DNA from: Diacronema lutheri
Taxonomy: Eukaryota; Haptophyta; Pavlovophyceae; Pavlovales; Pavlovaceae
Assembly (NCBI GenBank): GCA_019448385.1
Contig: JAGTXO010000001.1
Location: 2,604,001-2,668,000, forward strand
Direction of reading: 5' to 3'
DNA length: 64,000 bases
Part shown: positions 39,418 through 50,000 of the stretch, one piece after another
How positions within the stretch are numbered: position 1 is the first letter of the stretch
How the letters are laid out: the number at the start of each line of letters is the position of its first letter
The notes under the pieces: generated by a model
Databases searched by the model: none
Told to the model about the DNA's origin: nothing
The model's input: the letters and a program-made list of their open reading frames with translations, nothing else
Translations under genes and position numbers: made by a program

Positions 39418-40110
39418 TCATTCAATTTCTCGGACGTCCCGCTCGAGCACATCCTCGCAGTGCGCGCGCAGCCTTCGGCTGTGCTCGACGGTGCTGGCGG
39501 CGAGCCCGTCAACGCCCGTCCAATCCACCGCCTCGACAGGATGCGCCAAGGGGTCCGCGCCGACGGGCTGTGCGTGGCTGCTCGCGTCGTCGTGGTCCTC
39601 CTCGGCACTCACGCATGCGTGAGCGTCTGCAATGGCAGCCGCGTCGGGCGGCTCAAGCACAGAGAGCGCATGGCTGAGCAGATGGCGCGATTGCGCGAGC
39701 CTGAGCGCAGCCTCGCGCGCCGCGACGCTAGCGCCGTGGTGATGCCCTCTCAGTTGCGATGTGAGCTCCGCGTGCGATGCCTTGGCGCGCATCGCGAGCT
39801 CAGCGAGAACGGCGTCGTGCGATTCGAGGCCGGCCGCCTCATCTCGGCTGCGCACGACCTTTGCGTGCGCTCTTCGCAGCGCAGCGTTCCGGCCGAGGAG
39901 CGCCTGAGCGCCGAGCGCATACCTCTGCTCGGCGGAGAGCTCGGGCAGCGTGTCGAGCGCGCTCGAAGGAAAGACGGGCGACAAGCGCGAGCGTGCCAGG
40001 CGCACTCGATCGAGCAACGCCATGCACAACTCTTCGGGAAGGGCGGCACCCGCGGGAGCGCCTCGGCGCTGCTGGTTGGCACGCAGCCGTCGGAGCAACT
40101 TGTTCTCCAT
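39418..40110 (-). CDS. Hypothetical alpha-helical protein
   Basis: 230 residues from the ATG at 40110, ending 17 nt from the filamin-repeat stop on the other strand. The sequence is predicted by eye to be mostly helical: LLRRLRANQQRR, EELCMALLDRVRLARSRL, AALRRAHAKVVRSRDE, AVLAELAMRAKASHAELTSQL, AALRLAQSRHLLSHALSVL. The C-terminal 60 residues are acidic (SAEEDHDDASS; ERDVREIE). No family is recognised. The steady heptad-like pattern and high leucine content could fit a coiled-coil structural protein. Confidence 0.6.
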   Translation of the reverse strand: MENKLLRRLRANQQRRGAPAGAALPEELCMALLDRVRLARSRLSPVFPSSALDTLPELSAEQRYALGAQALLGRNAALRRAHAKVVRSRDEAAGLESHDAVLAELAMRAKASHAELTSQLRGHHHGASVAAREAALRLAQSRHLLSHALSVLEPPDAAAIADAHACVSAEEDHDDASSHAQPVGADPLAHPVEAVDWTGVDGLAASTVEHSRRLRAHCEDVLERDVREIE

Positions 40111-40234
40111 TTTGAACGGCCGGCAGGAAGAGGGGAACCTGGAAAGTGAAAAGGGGAGAAGGGGAAAGAAAGCCGGATCGCCCTTCCCCGGCTTGCGCGC
40201 GCTCGCGCGCCGTCTGCTCTCCAGGGTGCGCACG

Positions 40235-41188
40235 ATGCTGCGCCGCATCCTCGAGCGGCTGCGCGCGCTTGTGCGCCGCCTGCTCTCCAGGGCGGTGAAT
40301 GCAGCCGCGTCATCGGGCTCGCTCGGTTTACACGCGACACGCGCGCCGGCGCGCGGCATCAGGGGCTGGGCTGCGCTCCCCGGCTGGGCGCTCGCGATGG
40401 GTGTCGGCGACTCTGCGGCTGCGACGGAGCACTCGGAAGCTGAGCCAAGCGGCCGGGCCGCGGCACCGCGTGCGCCCGCGGTGGCAGCCGCCCTGGCGGC
40501 GAGCGAGTGGCGCAGCCTGCCTGGCTGGGCGTGCGCCGCACCGCAAGCGGAGCAGCCGACGGGACCCGCGCAGCCCGCACAGCCCGCTCAGCCCGCGCAG
40601 CCCGCGCAGCCCGCGCAGCCCGCACAGCCCGCGCAGCCCGCGCAGCCCGCGCAGCCCGCGCAGCCCGCGCAGCCCGCGCAGCGCGCGCAGCCCGCGCAGC
40701 AGCAGCGCGCGCACGCGCCCAAGCGCCAGCTCAGCTCAGCTGTCAGCCCGCGGGCCGAGAAGCGTTTCGACGACGGGTTCGAGCACGGCACGTGCGCCCC
40801 CGCATGTGGCTCTTCGCTCGCTACGCCCGATGCAGCCGCCGAGGACGATGACGACTACCGTGTGCCCATGCGCGAGCCACCCGCGTGCGCGTTACCGGGC
40901 GACATGGTCAATGTGCATCTCGACGTGTGCGACGAGCCGACCGAGATGGAGCTGCTCATGCAGTGCGATGCGCTTGGTGAGCCCGACCGCGTTCTCCTCT
41001 CGCTCGACGTGGTGGCGCCGCAGTCGGTCCAGCCGCTGCCGCCGCTGCCGGCGTCGCAGCGGCCTCAGTCGCAGCCGCAGCCGTCGCCGCAGCGGCCGGC
41101 GTCAACCTCGGGCCGACTCAAGCTGGTGCAGCCAATCGTGTCGATTGTGAGCGATGCGCACGTGAGGCTGGGCATCCACGTGCTGTGA
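40235..41188 (+). CDS. Hypothetical protein with Gln-Pro-Ala repeat
   Basis: 317 residues. An Arg/Leu-rich N-terminus (MLRRILERLRALVRRLLSRAV) resembles an amphipathic targeting helix, and the DNA just upstream encodes a second copy of ARRLLSR, so this piece is a local duplication. Two short WxxLPGWA motifs (residues about 46-55 and 90-100) flank an Ala-rich part. A minisatellite (40567-40690) encodes QPA repeated about fourteen times. The C-terminal 110 residues are more ordered: DMVNVHLDVCDEPTEMELLMQCDALG, RVLLSLDVV, and IVSIVSDAHVRLGIHVL. No family recognised. Convergent with the DUF1415 gene. Confidence 0.55.
   Translation: MLRRILERLRALVRRLLSRAVNAAASSGSLGLHATRAPARGIRGWAALPGWALAMGVGDSAAATEHSEAEPSGRAAAPRAPAVAAALAASEWRSLPGWACAAPQAEQPTGPAQPAQPAQPAQPAQPAQPAQPAQPAQPAQPAQPAQPAQRAQPAQQQRAHAPKRQLSSAVSPRAEKRFDDGFEHGTCAPACGSSLATPDAAAEDDDDYRVPMREPPACALPGDMVNVHLDVCDEPTEMELLMQCDALGEPDRVLLSLDVVAPQSVQPLPPLPASQRPQSQPQPSPQRPASTSGRLKLVQPIVSIVSDAHVRLGIHVL
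40567..40690. repeat. 9-nt minisatellite (cagcccgcg), QPA-coding
   Basis: About fourteen copies of cagcccgcg or cagcccgca in the reading frame of the host gene, encoding Gln-Pro-Ala. The same 9-mer is used in another frame as Ser-Pro-Arg in SRRM1 (9281-9382). Confidence 0.9.
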
Positions 41189-41260
41189 GTCCCGATGGAG
41201 CGACCAGACTGCTGCGAGTGTTGCACGGCCGCACCACCGTGGAATCTGCGCTCACACTGC

Positions 41261-42004
41261 TCAGGTTCGCTGAGGGGAGGGGGGAGGATCCGCAGCGAAA
41301 AGGCCAGCGTACATGGTGCGCATGGCCTCGATCCCGGTTTTGCGCAAGCGCGCCTCGTTGCGCTCGCCGATGCCAACCGTGCGGCCCGTGGCGATCGCCG
41401 CGTCGACCATTGACGTGCGCAGCAGGTTGACGATGACGAACGGCGAGCGCTTTTCAAAATTGACCGGGTCATCGGTCGCGAGCCCGGCCCATTGGTGCTC
41501 GGGGTGGAAGCAGACGACCATGATCTGATCGGCAAAGGCGGGGAACGCCTGCGCAAAAACATCCTCGTCCTCGAGCGCGCCGAGCCCATCCTGAAAGTCG
41601 GCAAAGTTTGCGCGCAAATTTGGCGCCGCGACGAGCACCGTCGCGACGTCGTCTGAGCTTTGCGCGAGCAGCGCGGCGCACTGCTCCTCGACGTCGGCCA
41701 GCAGGGCGTCCTCGTCAAGCGCAGTCGACGTTGCGACAGCGATCGCGCCCGAACGCAGCGGCGCCTCAGCGAACGGGCACAGCTGCAGCCCGACAACAGC
41801 CCGCTCGACCCAGCGCAGGGTGACGTCACGGATTGGGTCGGCCGGCTGCGCGACCCCGCTGCTCGAGGCCACCACAAGCGACGAGTGCCTCGACGCACGC
41901 GCGGATCGGGTGGGGCAGGGAGACGGCGCGGCGCGCAGGCCGGTCGTTGATGCCCACCCAACCGTCGACCCGAGGAGGACGACGCACGCCAGCCCGGCCG
42001 CCAT
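41261..42004 (-). CDS. DUF1415-family protein
   Basis: 247 residues from the ATG at 42004. After a ~50-residue N-terminal extension with a hydrophobic start (AAGLACVVLLGSTVGWAS), likely a signal or organelle-targeting peptide, comes the DUF1415 core: RWVERAVVGLQLCPFAEAP, VATVLVAAPNL, FADFQDGLGALE, VVCFHPEHQWAG, and RSPFVIVNLLRTSMVDAAI. DUF1415 proteins occur in bacteria and algae and their reaction is unknown; the conserved CPFA and FHPEHQ segments are the likely functional residues. A longer start 20 codons upstream would overlap the start of the divergent eIF3j gene, so the shorter start was preferred. The starts are 58 nt apart. Confidence 0.8.
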   Translation of the reverse strand: MAAGLACVVLLGSTVGWASTTGLRAAPSPCPTRSARASRHSSLVVASSSGVAQPADPIRDVTLRWVERAVVGLQLCPFAEAPLRSGAIAVATSTALDEDALLADVEEQCAALLAQSSDDVATVLVAAPNLRANFADFQDGLGALEDEDVFAQAFPAFADQIMVVCFHPEHQWAGLATDDPVNFEKRSPFVIVNLLRTSMVDAAIATGRTVGIGERNEARLRKTGIEAMRTMYAGLFAADPPPSPQRT

Positions 42005-42062
42005 TCTGCGAACCGGCTTGAGCGCACGTGCAAGGGGTGCGCCCTCCCGCCAGGTTGGCCTC

Positions 42063-42881
42063 ATGCCCGCAACCGGGGACGACGATGACGACTGGGACGC
42101 GGATGACTTCGCGCCGCCCGCGCTGGACAAGCCAGCGGCGCCGCCCGAGACGTGGAGCGACGAGGAGGAGGACGTGAACAAGGCGGAGCCAGCCCCGCGC
42201 GCATCTGCAGCCACGGCTGCGTCGGCGGCCCCCTCGGACCAGCTGAGGCCAAAGCAGCTCGCCAAGGCCAAGCTGGCGGAGCGCGAGGCGAAGGAGCGGG
42301 AGCAGGAGGCGCGCGCGAAAGCTGCCGCCAAGGCCGCCAAGGCGGCTGTCGCCTTTGGCGACGACAGGGGTCTCCTCGACGGCGCGCGCGGCGCGCAGGC
42401 GGGCGAGTCCGACGGCGACGCGCTCGCCGAGAAGCTGCGGCTGCGCCAGCTGCAGGAGGAGGCGGATTTTGAGAACGCGCAGGGCATCTTCGACATGTCT
42501 CGCGCAAAGAAGGCGCTCGAGGCGCCCGGCGCCGAGACGATCGACGCGTTCGTCGCGCGCAACGCCACGGACGGGGAGGCGCTCGCCGACAAGGTCGCGC
42601 AAAAGCTGCTCCAGTTTGAGAACACGCCCTTTTACCTGGCGATGCTCAAGTCACTCGTGAAGCACGCGAGCGCGAGCATGAGCGCCGATGACGTCAAGGA
42701 GCTCTCCACCTCCGTGCAGGTCATCGCCAATGACAAGCTCAAGGCGGAGCGCGAGCGGCAGAAGGGGAAGAAGAAGCCCACCGCCGCGAGCAAGAAGGCC
42801 TCGATCGCGCAGTCGCACAACCCGGCCTTCGACAACACGGACGAGTACGGCGACTTTGGCGGCGACGACGACTTCATGTGA
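42063..42881 (+). CDS. EIF3J: Translation initiation factor eIF3 subunit J
   Basis: 272 residues with the diagnostic eIF3j layout: acidic N-terminus with DDDDDWDADDF and ETWSDEEEDV, a Lys/Ala/Glu-rich helix (about 60-100), the conserved helical core (KLRLRQLQEEADFENAQGIF, VAQKLLQFENTPFYLAMLKSLVKHAS, KELSTSVQVIANDKLKAER), a basic KGKKKPTAASKK stretch and an acidic-aromatic end, EYGDFGGDDDFM. eIF3j (Hcr1) binds the 40S decoding centre and affects mRNA binding and start-site choice; its C-terminal DDFM motif is typical. The ATG at 42063 is directly before the WDADDF element. No intron. Confidence 0.93.
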   Translation: MPATGDDDDDWDADDFAPPALDKPAAPPETWSDEEEDVNKAEPAPRASAATAASAAPSDQLRPKQLAKAKLAEREAKEREQEARAKAAAKAAKAAVAFGDDRGLLDGARGAQAGESDGDALAEKLRLRQLQEEADFENAQGIFDMSRAKKALEAPGAETIDAFVARNATDGEALADKVAQKLLQFENTPFYLAMLKSLVKHASASMSADDVKELSTSVQVIANDKLKAERERQKGKKKPTAASKKASIAQSHNPAFDNTDEYGDFGGDDDFM

Positions 42882-43277
42882 CGCGCCCGCGCGCGCGCCA
42901 GTCGCCAGCCGCGCCCGAGAACGCGCCGCGCCAAGGGCCCAAGGCACGCGCGCGGCCGATTCCGAGTCCGAAGACCGAAAGTTTCCCAAGGAGACCGTGC
43001 AATCGACGGCACGCGAGGTTGGGCGAGTCCCGCCCACGCAGCCCCGGCGGGACGAGCGACGGTGCGATTGGCACGAGCCGGCGGCGCAGCCGCACAGGAA
43101 GACGTGGCTCATGGTGACTGCGTCACACTCGTCACAGTGACCATGAAAGACTTTTTCACTTTTAAATTTGGAACTTTTTGTTTCTGAATAATGTATTAAT
43201 GTTCATTAGCTGCACCGTGCGACGCCTCCTTGAGCGTTTACTTGTTGACTTTTTCGCTCCACCGTGCGACGCCATCG
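42882..43277. other. Intergenic region with AT-rich patch
   Basis: 396 nt between eIF3j and the CinA/nucleotidyltransferase gene, both on plus. An AT-rich patch (about 43140-43210, with ttttaaatttgg and aataatgtattaatg) lies 70-140 nt before the next ATG and may hold the eIF3j 3' end and the next promoter. Confidence 0.5.
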
Positions 43278-44249
43278 ATGCGCCACGGCGCCTGTCTGCG
43301 CATGGTCGCGCTTCTCGCCTTTGGAGGGGGGCGGACGGCCATGCCGCGCACGGCGGCGCTCACATCGCATGGCGCCGCCTCATCGCTCTCGCGCGCGACC
43401 CGGCAACCCGCCGCGCGCCGCCCGTTCCTCGCGCACCCGCTGAGCGCGATGCGCGGCGGCGAGAGCGGTGACGGCGCCGAGCGCGAGCTCGTGCGCCGGC
43501 TCTACGCGTCAGAGCCGCGGGCGCACGTGGTGGTGCACAGTGCGGGCGCGGGCGGGCAGCTTGCTGCGTGGCTGCTCTCTCAACCCGGCGCCTCGCGCGT
43601 GCTCCTCGACCTGACCATCCCGTACTCGCGCCACGCGATCGATGAGATCCTCGGCGGCGCGCCGGCCGACGGCTACTGCTCGGCCGACGCGGCGCGCCAG
43701 CTTGCACGCGCGGCGCACCGGCGGGCGGTGGCGCTGCGCTTTGGCCGCGCCGCGCCGCTCGCCGATATTGCCGCTGCGAGCCACGCGCAGCCCGCCGAGC
43801 GGCACGTCGGCATCGGCTGCACGGCGGCGATCGCGAGCGCGTCTGCCAAGAAGGGCCGACATCGTGCCTTCATCTCCGCGTGCTGGGACGACGCGGAGGT
43901 GACGCACGAGCTGATCCTCGAGAAGGGCGCGCGTTCACGCGAGCAGGAGGAGCAGCTCGTCAGCTCCGCCGCGCTCCGCATCCTCGAGCGCGCCCTCGCG
44001 CTGCCCGAGGGCGCGGCCGGCGACGACGTATTCAGCATGGCCGCCGAGCTTGCGCCGCCGCGCGCCGCCGCGGTGGGCGACCGCGGCGAGCGGCCGCCTA
44101 CGCACGCGCTCGCCGCGTCTCGCGACGCGTACCGGCTCGTGCACAGCGGCGCGCGCCCCGCGCCGCTCGACCGGCTGCTACGCGGCGAGGCTGAACTCGT
44201 CTTGTGCCTGCCCACGGCGCAGGCGGAGGGGCCGGCGGCGGCGCGCGTG

Positions 44250-44284
<35 letters not shown>

Positions 44285-44984
44285 AGGCGGCGCGCGCAGC
44301 GGCGCGGATGTGGAGGGCGCGCGCGCGTGGTGCGACGTGAAGGTGAGTAACGCGATCATCTTTCCCGGAAGTTTCAACCCTGTGCACGCGGGGCATGCGC
44401 GGATGGCCGCGGCCGCGGTAGACGCGGCCGCGGCCGCGGGCAAGGGCGCGCGCGTGGTCGTCTTTGAGATCACTGCGCGCAATGCGGACAAGGGCGCTGT
44501 CGACAGCGCCGAGCTCGCGCGGCGCGCGGCGCAGTTTGCGCTGCTGCGCACGGCTGGCACCGAGCCGGGTACGGGCGCGCTCGGCGCGCCCGTCGTGCTC
44601 ACGCGCGCGTCGTTGTTCGTCGACAAGGCACGGCTCTTCCCCAACTGCACGTTCGTCGTCGGCGCGGACACGGCGCTGCGCCTCGTGAGCGCAAAGTACT
44701 ACAACGGCTCGGACGCGGAGATGGCCGCGTCGCTTGCCGCGATCCGAGCGACGGGCTGCGATTTTCTCGTCGCGGGCCGGCTGATCGACGGCCGGTACAC
44801 CGCGCTCGACGCTCTTCTCCCGACCATCCCGGCGAGCCTGCGCCCAATGTTTGCGCCGCTGCACGAGGACGGCGCCGCGTTCCGCGTCGATGTGTCGTCC
44901 ACCGAGTTGCGGCAGCGCGCAACCGCACTTGACGCACCGCCGGCCGCACTCGGCGCGCGGGGGCTGCCGAGCGAGGCGAGATAG
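43278..44984 (+). CDS. CinA-like domain fused to NMNAT-type nucleotidyltransferase
   Basis: 568 residues in one exon. An Ala/Arg/Ser-rich N-terminus (about residues 1-60) suggests plastid or mitochondrial targeting. Residues about 65-230 form a CinA C-terminal-like domain (VVVHSAGAGGQLAAWLLS, VLLDLTIPYSRHAIDEIL, HVGIGCTAAIASA), a fold found in bacterial NMN deamidase. A Gly-rich linker (GGC repeat near 44250-44292) follows. Residues about 355-550 are a cytidylyltransferase-like Rossmann domain with IIFPGSFNPVHAGH (HxGH) and the late SSTELR motif of NMN adenylyltransferases. The same pairing occurs in plant proteins such as Arabidopsis At2g01220, as I recall. A role in NAD or nucleotide metabolism is likely but the substrate is unproven. 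Confidence 0.85.
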
Positions 44985-45812
<828 letters not shown>

Positions 45813-46997
45813 CTACGACTCGTCATCCTGCTTTGTGGCGGACGGCCGCGCTGCCGCGCCGGACGAGTGCAGCCGCGCGCGCGACACTCGGCCGAGCCGT
45901 GCATGCGCTGCGAGGCTCTGAGCCTCTGCGGGTTGCGCGCCGTGCACGAGGTGCGAGAGGATTTCGGCGGCCTGCGTGGTGACGTGGTGGTCCCACCCAA
46001 GCTGCTGCTCCGACCGCTCCAGCACGCGCCGGTTGAGCTCCGCCGCCACGCGCGCGTCGCCGAGCTCAGAGCGCAAGCGGCCAATCGTACCTAGAATCCG
46101 GAGGTCGCCCGGACGCGCCGCGAGCGCGCGCTCGCACGCGGCGAGGAGCCACGGGCGGAGAAGCGCGTCCTGCAGCGCGATCTCAAGCGCGCGCGCTGAG
46201 CCCGCCGCGCGCACCGCCGCGCCGAGCGCCTCGGCTTCGGCCGGAACGCGTGCGTCCGCGGCCGCTTGCGACACGTCGAGCTCAGCGACGATGCGCGCGA
46301 GCGACGCGAAGCCGTCGGCGATCGCACGCCGAAGCTCGCGCGCGGGGAGGCAGACGGTGAGCGGGCGGCGCGCGCGCGCGACCGCGGCGAGCTGGCTCAG
46401 GCAGAGCGCCGAGCGCAGCACCGCCGGCTCGCTCGCAGAGTCGAGCACAATGAGCGCGCGGTGAATACGTTCGTGCCGCTCGAGCAGCGCGCTTAGCTGC
46501 TGCTCCGAGCGCGCGTGCGCGCGCGGCGAGGCGAGCGCTTCAAACCAGGCGAGCTCAAGCGGCTCGAGCTCCTCGAGCGCGCACCCCACCGTCGTCGCGC
46601 ACGGCGCCGACGGCGCGTGGATGATTACGACGGTCGCTCGCGACGTGCGTGAGCGCGAGCTGTCCGCGCCGCCGCCCGTAGCGGCCGCCGCCTCGCGCCA
46701 GACCTCCTCGACGGTGAGCGCGGTGTGTTCAAGCGCGAGTGCAGCCTCGCGCACCCCCACCAAATGCGCCGTGCTCGCGCCATCGAACGCGACCGTCGGC
46801 CACCCGAGCAGCTCGCGCAGCGCGGAGCACTCTATGAGCGTGGTTACGCACCCGTCGTGTGCGCGCAAGGGCGCTCGCGGCGGCTCGGCGAGGTGAAACG
46901 TTCCGAGGTCGATGTCATCGGCCATCCAGTCCGTCGATAGCGAGCGCAGCATCGGCGAGCCCGCTGCCTTGCTTCTCGCGCAGCACGGCCACCCCAT
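45813..46997 (-). CDS. TIR-like / TPR protein (tentative)
   Basis: 394 residues from the ATG at 46997. Residues about 178-245 (RALIVLDSASEPAVLRSALCLSQLAAVARARRPLTVCLP in outline: a hydrophobic strand, then CLSQLA, then a second strand, then a DVSQAAAD helix) resemble the second half of TIR-like domains seen in many algal proteins with kinesin-light-chain-type TPRs. Residues about 300-365 (LGTIGRLRSELGDARVAAELN, then LGWDHHVTTQAAEILSHL) resemble degenerate TPR units with the LGxDHxxT signature. TIR-like domains bind other proteins or cleave NAD; no catalytic glutamate could be assigned here. Later methionines at residues 16 and 25 are alternative starts. The start lies 72 nt from exportin-6 across an AT-rich gap (tatattttt near 47012-47030). 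Confidence 0.45.
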   Translation of the reverse strand: MGWPCCARSKAAGSPMLRSLSTDWMADDIDLGTFHLAEPPRAPLRAHDGCVTTLIECSALRELLGWPTVAFDGASTAHLVGVREAALALEHTALTVEEVWREAAAATGGGADSSRSRTSRATVVIIHAPSAPCATTVGCALEELEPLELAWFEALASPRAHARSEQQLSALLERHERIHRALIVLDSASEPAVLRSALCLSQLAAVARARRPLTVCLPARELRRAIADGFASLARIVAELDVSQAAADARVPAEAEALGAAVRAAGSARALEIALQDALLRPWLLAACERALAARPGDLRILGTIGRLRSELGDARVAAELNRRVLERSEQQLGWDHHVTTQAAEILSHLVHGAQPAEAQSLAAHARLGRVSRARLHSSGAAARPSATKQDDES

Positions 46998-47069
46998 CGC
47001 AGTAACGCCCCAATATATTTTTCTTTTTTAAAAGTGCGGTTGCGAACTTTTTTCGACGGCGCGCACGGC

Positions 47070-50000
47070 ATGGCCGCCGCGCGGCTCGTGCAGCTGCTCA
47101 CGCAGTACTACGGGGCGAGCTCGGACGGGACGCGGCGGCAGCAGCTGGAGGCAGAGCTCGTGCGCGCGCGCGAAGATCCCGCTTCCGTCTCGCTTGCATG
47201 GGAGGCGCTGCACGAGCCTGCAGCCGCCGGTGAGCTGTTGCTCTGGTTTTCGGCGCTCGTGCTCGACCGGCTCGTGCTCGCCCGGTGGGAGGCGCTCACG
47301 GGCGGCGCGCAGCTGGAGACGCTGACGGGGATGCGCGACTTGCTCGCAAATCACTCGGCCAGCTGGCCGCGCGCCGTGCAGCGCAAAATGGCGCAGGTGT
47401 ACGTGCGCGCCGGCCGGCAGATCTGGCCCGAGCGCGCGCCCGGCTTTGTCGACGACGTCCTCGCCTTCTTGCGCGCCGAGTCGCACCGCGCGCTCGGGCT
47501 GCGGCTGGTCGAGTCGCTCGTTGCCGAGTGTGGCGAGCCCTCTCGCCGCACCATGCTCTCCGCCCGCCGCCGCGCGCTCGCCAAGCCGCTCGCCGAGCGC
47601 GCGCCCGCTATCTTTGCCCACCTGCTCGGCGCGCTCGACGCCGCGCCCGACGACGGTGCGCACGAGGCGGCGCTCGGCACGCTGGCGGCGTGCGCGCAGT
47701 TTTTGCCGGTGAGTGCGGCCACCCTGCCGCTTGCGCTCGTTCCCGCCGTCTGCGCCCTCCTCCAGTCCGGCTCGCACGCCGTCCGGTTTGGCGCGCTCGC
47801 GTGCCTGCGCGCGCTCTTCGAGCGAGAAGTGCGCGGCGCGGACGCGGCGGCGCTCTTCCTCGGCGCGCTGCGCCCGCTCGAGGCGGCGCTGCGGCGCGTC
47901 GCGGCGGCGGCGCAGCTCGAGACCGACGACGCCGATGCCGAGCGTGGCGCGCTCTGCGAGACTGCGCACGCGCTGTGCGCGCGCGTCCTGCCACGGATAG
48001 GCACGGCCGTCGACCGACCGTGCGCGCCCGACGTCGGCGCGCTCCTCGCTGCGCTCCTCGCGCTCACCGCGGCGGCGCGAACGCGGCGTGCGGTGCGCGA
48101 CGCGTACGGCGTCTGGGCCGCACTGCTCGACGGGCTCTCCGCCATCGCTGCCGAGGGCGGCGAGCGCGCGACGTTGTGCGGCCTCCCGCGCGATGCCTTC
48201 GCGACCAACTTTGGTCCCGGCTTTGGCGCGCTTTTTGCCGAGCTCCTCCGCCGGCGCGAGTTGGCGGCGAGCGCGGCGGTGGACGCGCTCGTCCCCGTCA
48301 GCGCGCCCTCCGCCGACGGCTGGGCCGGCGACGGTACCGGCGTTGCGTTCGCCGACGACGACGATGACTTTGCGGCGGCGATGGGCGTCGCGTTTCATGG
48401 TGGCTCGTCTGACGATTTGCTCGATGCATCAGGCAGCGCGCGCTCGGACGCGACGGAGTGCGGTGGATGCGAAGACGAGGACGAGGACGAGCTGTGGGGC
48501 GGCGCGAACCGCCTCGACACCGATGACGATGACTCCGACGACGACGAGGAGAACGGCGAGCGGTCGGGCCTGCGTGGTGTGCCGTCGCGCGCCGAATCGG
48601 ACATCGTCTCCGGACTTCTCGCGCTCTGGCCGGCGTCGTCGATCGCGCTGCTCACCGAGCGGCTGCACGCGCTCTGCGCGGCCACGAGCGACGCGCCGCG
48701 CGAGGCCGAGCCGCTCGGCCGGATCGGCGCGCTCGCGCCGCACGTGAGCCACGCGGCCGCGGCGCTCGTGGCCGGCACGGCGGACGGCTCGGCCGCGGCG
48801 GCGAGCATGTGCCGCGCCGCTGTCTCCGCGCTGCACGGGCTCACGCCGCCGCCGCCGGCGGGCGCGCCGCACGCGCGCGCGGCGACGGCGGCTCGCGTCT
48901 CTCTCCTGCAGCTCGTCAGCGCACTCGGCCCGCCGCTCGCTGCGTCGCTCGCGCCCGGCCCCGCCGAGCTGCCCGACGCTCGCGTCCTCGTCGCGAGTGT
49001 CATTACGTGCGCACATGCCGCGCTATGTGACGCGGCCGGCGGGCAGGTGGCCGGCGCGTCGGTGCTCGCGCGCACGACGACGGCGCTCGCGATGTCGCTC
49101 GCCTCCACCTACCCCGCCGACATTTGGCTTCCGCCGCCGGCCGACGCGCCGGCCGGCGGGGGCGGGTTCGCCGCTGCCGGCGGCGCGGCCGCGGCGTGCG
49201 GCACCCGGTCAAGCGCGACCGGCGCGGCCGACGCGACGGGCGACGCCGCGTGCCGTGCCGCGATGAGCGCTTTGCTGCGCGAGAGCCTCGCGCTGCTGCC
49301 CGCGCTTCCGCCGCGCGCGCGCGCACGCTCCGCGTATGCGCTCGCCACCGCCGTCCTGCGGCCGTCGCGCGCGGGCACATCGGCTGCAGCCTACGGCGCG
49401 CAGCCGGCCGCGCAGTGGCGAGCCGACGCGCTCGCGCAGCTCGTCGGCGCGTGCACGCAGCCGTGGGCTGCGTGCGGCCTCGCGCCGTTCCGTGCGCTCG
49501 ACGACCGCACGCTCGGCTCAGCGAGCACCACGCACGACGGGTGGTCCGGCTGGGCGCTCGCGCGCGCGACCGCGGCCAGCGCGCGCGCGCTCGCCGCGGT
49601 CGCGCGCGCGGCCGAGGGTGCGCCGCGCCCTGCGTCCGACGCGGCGCTCGGCGCTCTCATCGGCTGGCTGCCGACGGCGCAGGCGCTGCTTGGGCACTAC
49701 GGCGCGTCCGAGCAGAGCGCGGGTGCGCCGTCCGCCGCCGCCGCCGAGGCCGCTGAGGTGGCCGTGCTGGGTGCGCTCGGTGGCCTCTCAGCCTTCGCGC
49801 TTGCGCTCGCGCGTTCGATGCGTGCACAGCTCCTTGCGGACGGCTCGCTCGACCGGCTCCTCGACGCGCTCGTCAAGCTGGCGAGCAGCGATCGCCGACC
49901 CGCCGCCATCGCACACGCGTCCGCCGGCCGCGACGCGCCCGACGGTGGGCCGGACGGCGGCGTCGCGCGCGCGGCGGCGTCGCTCGAGCGGCTGCTTCTG

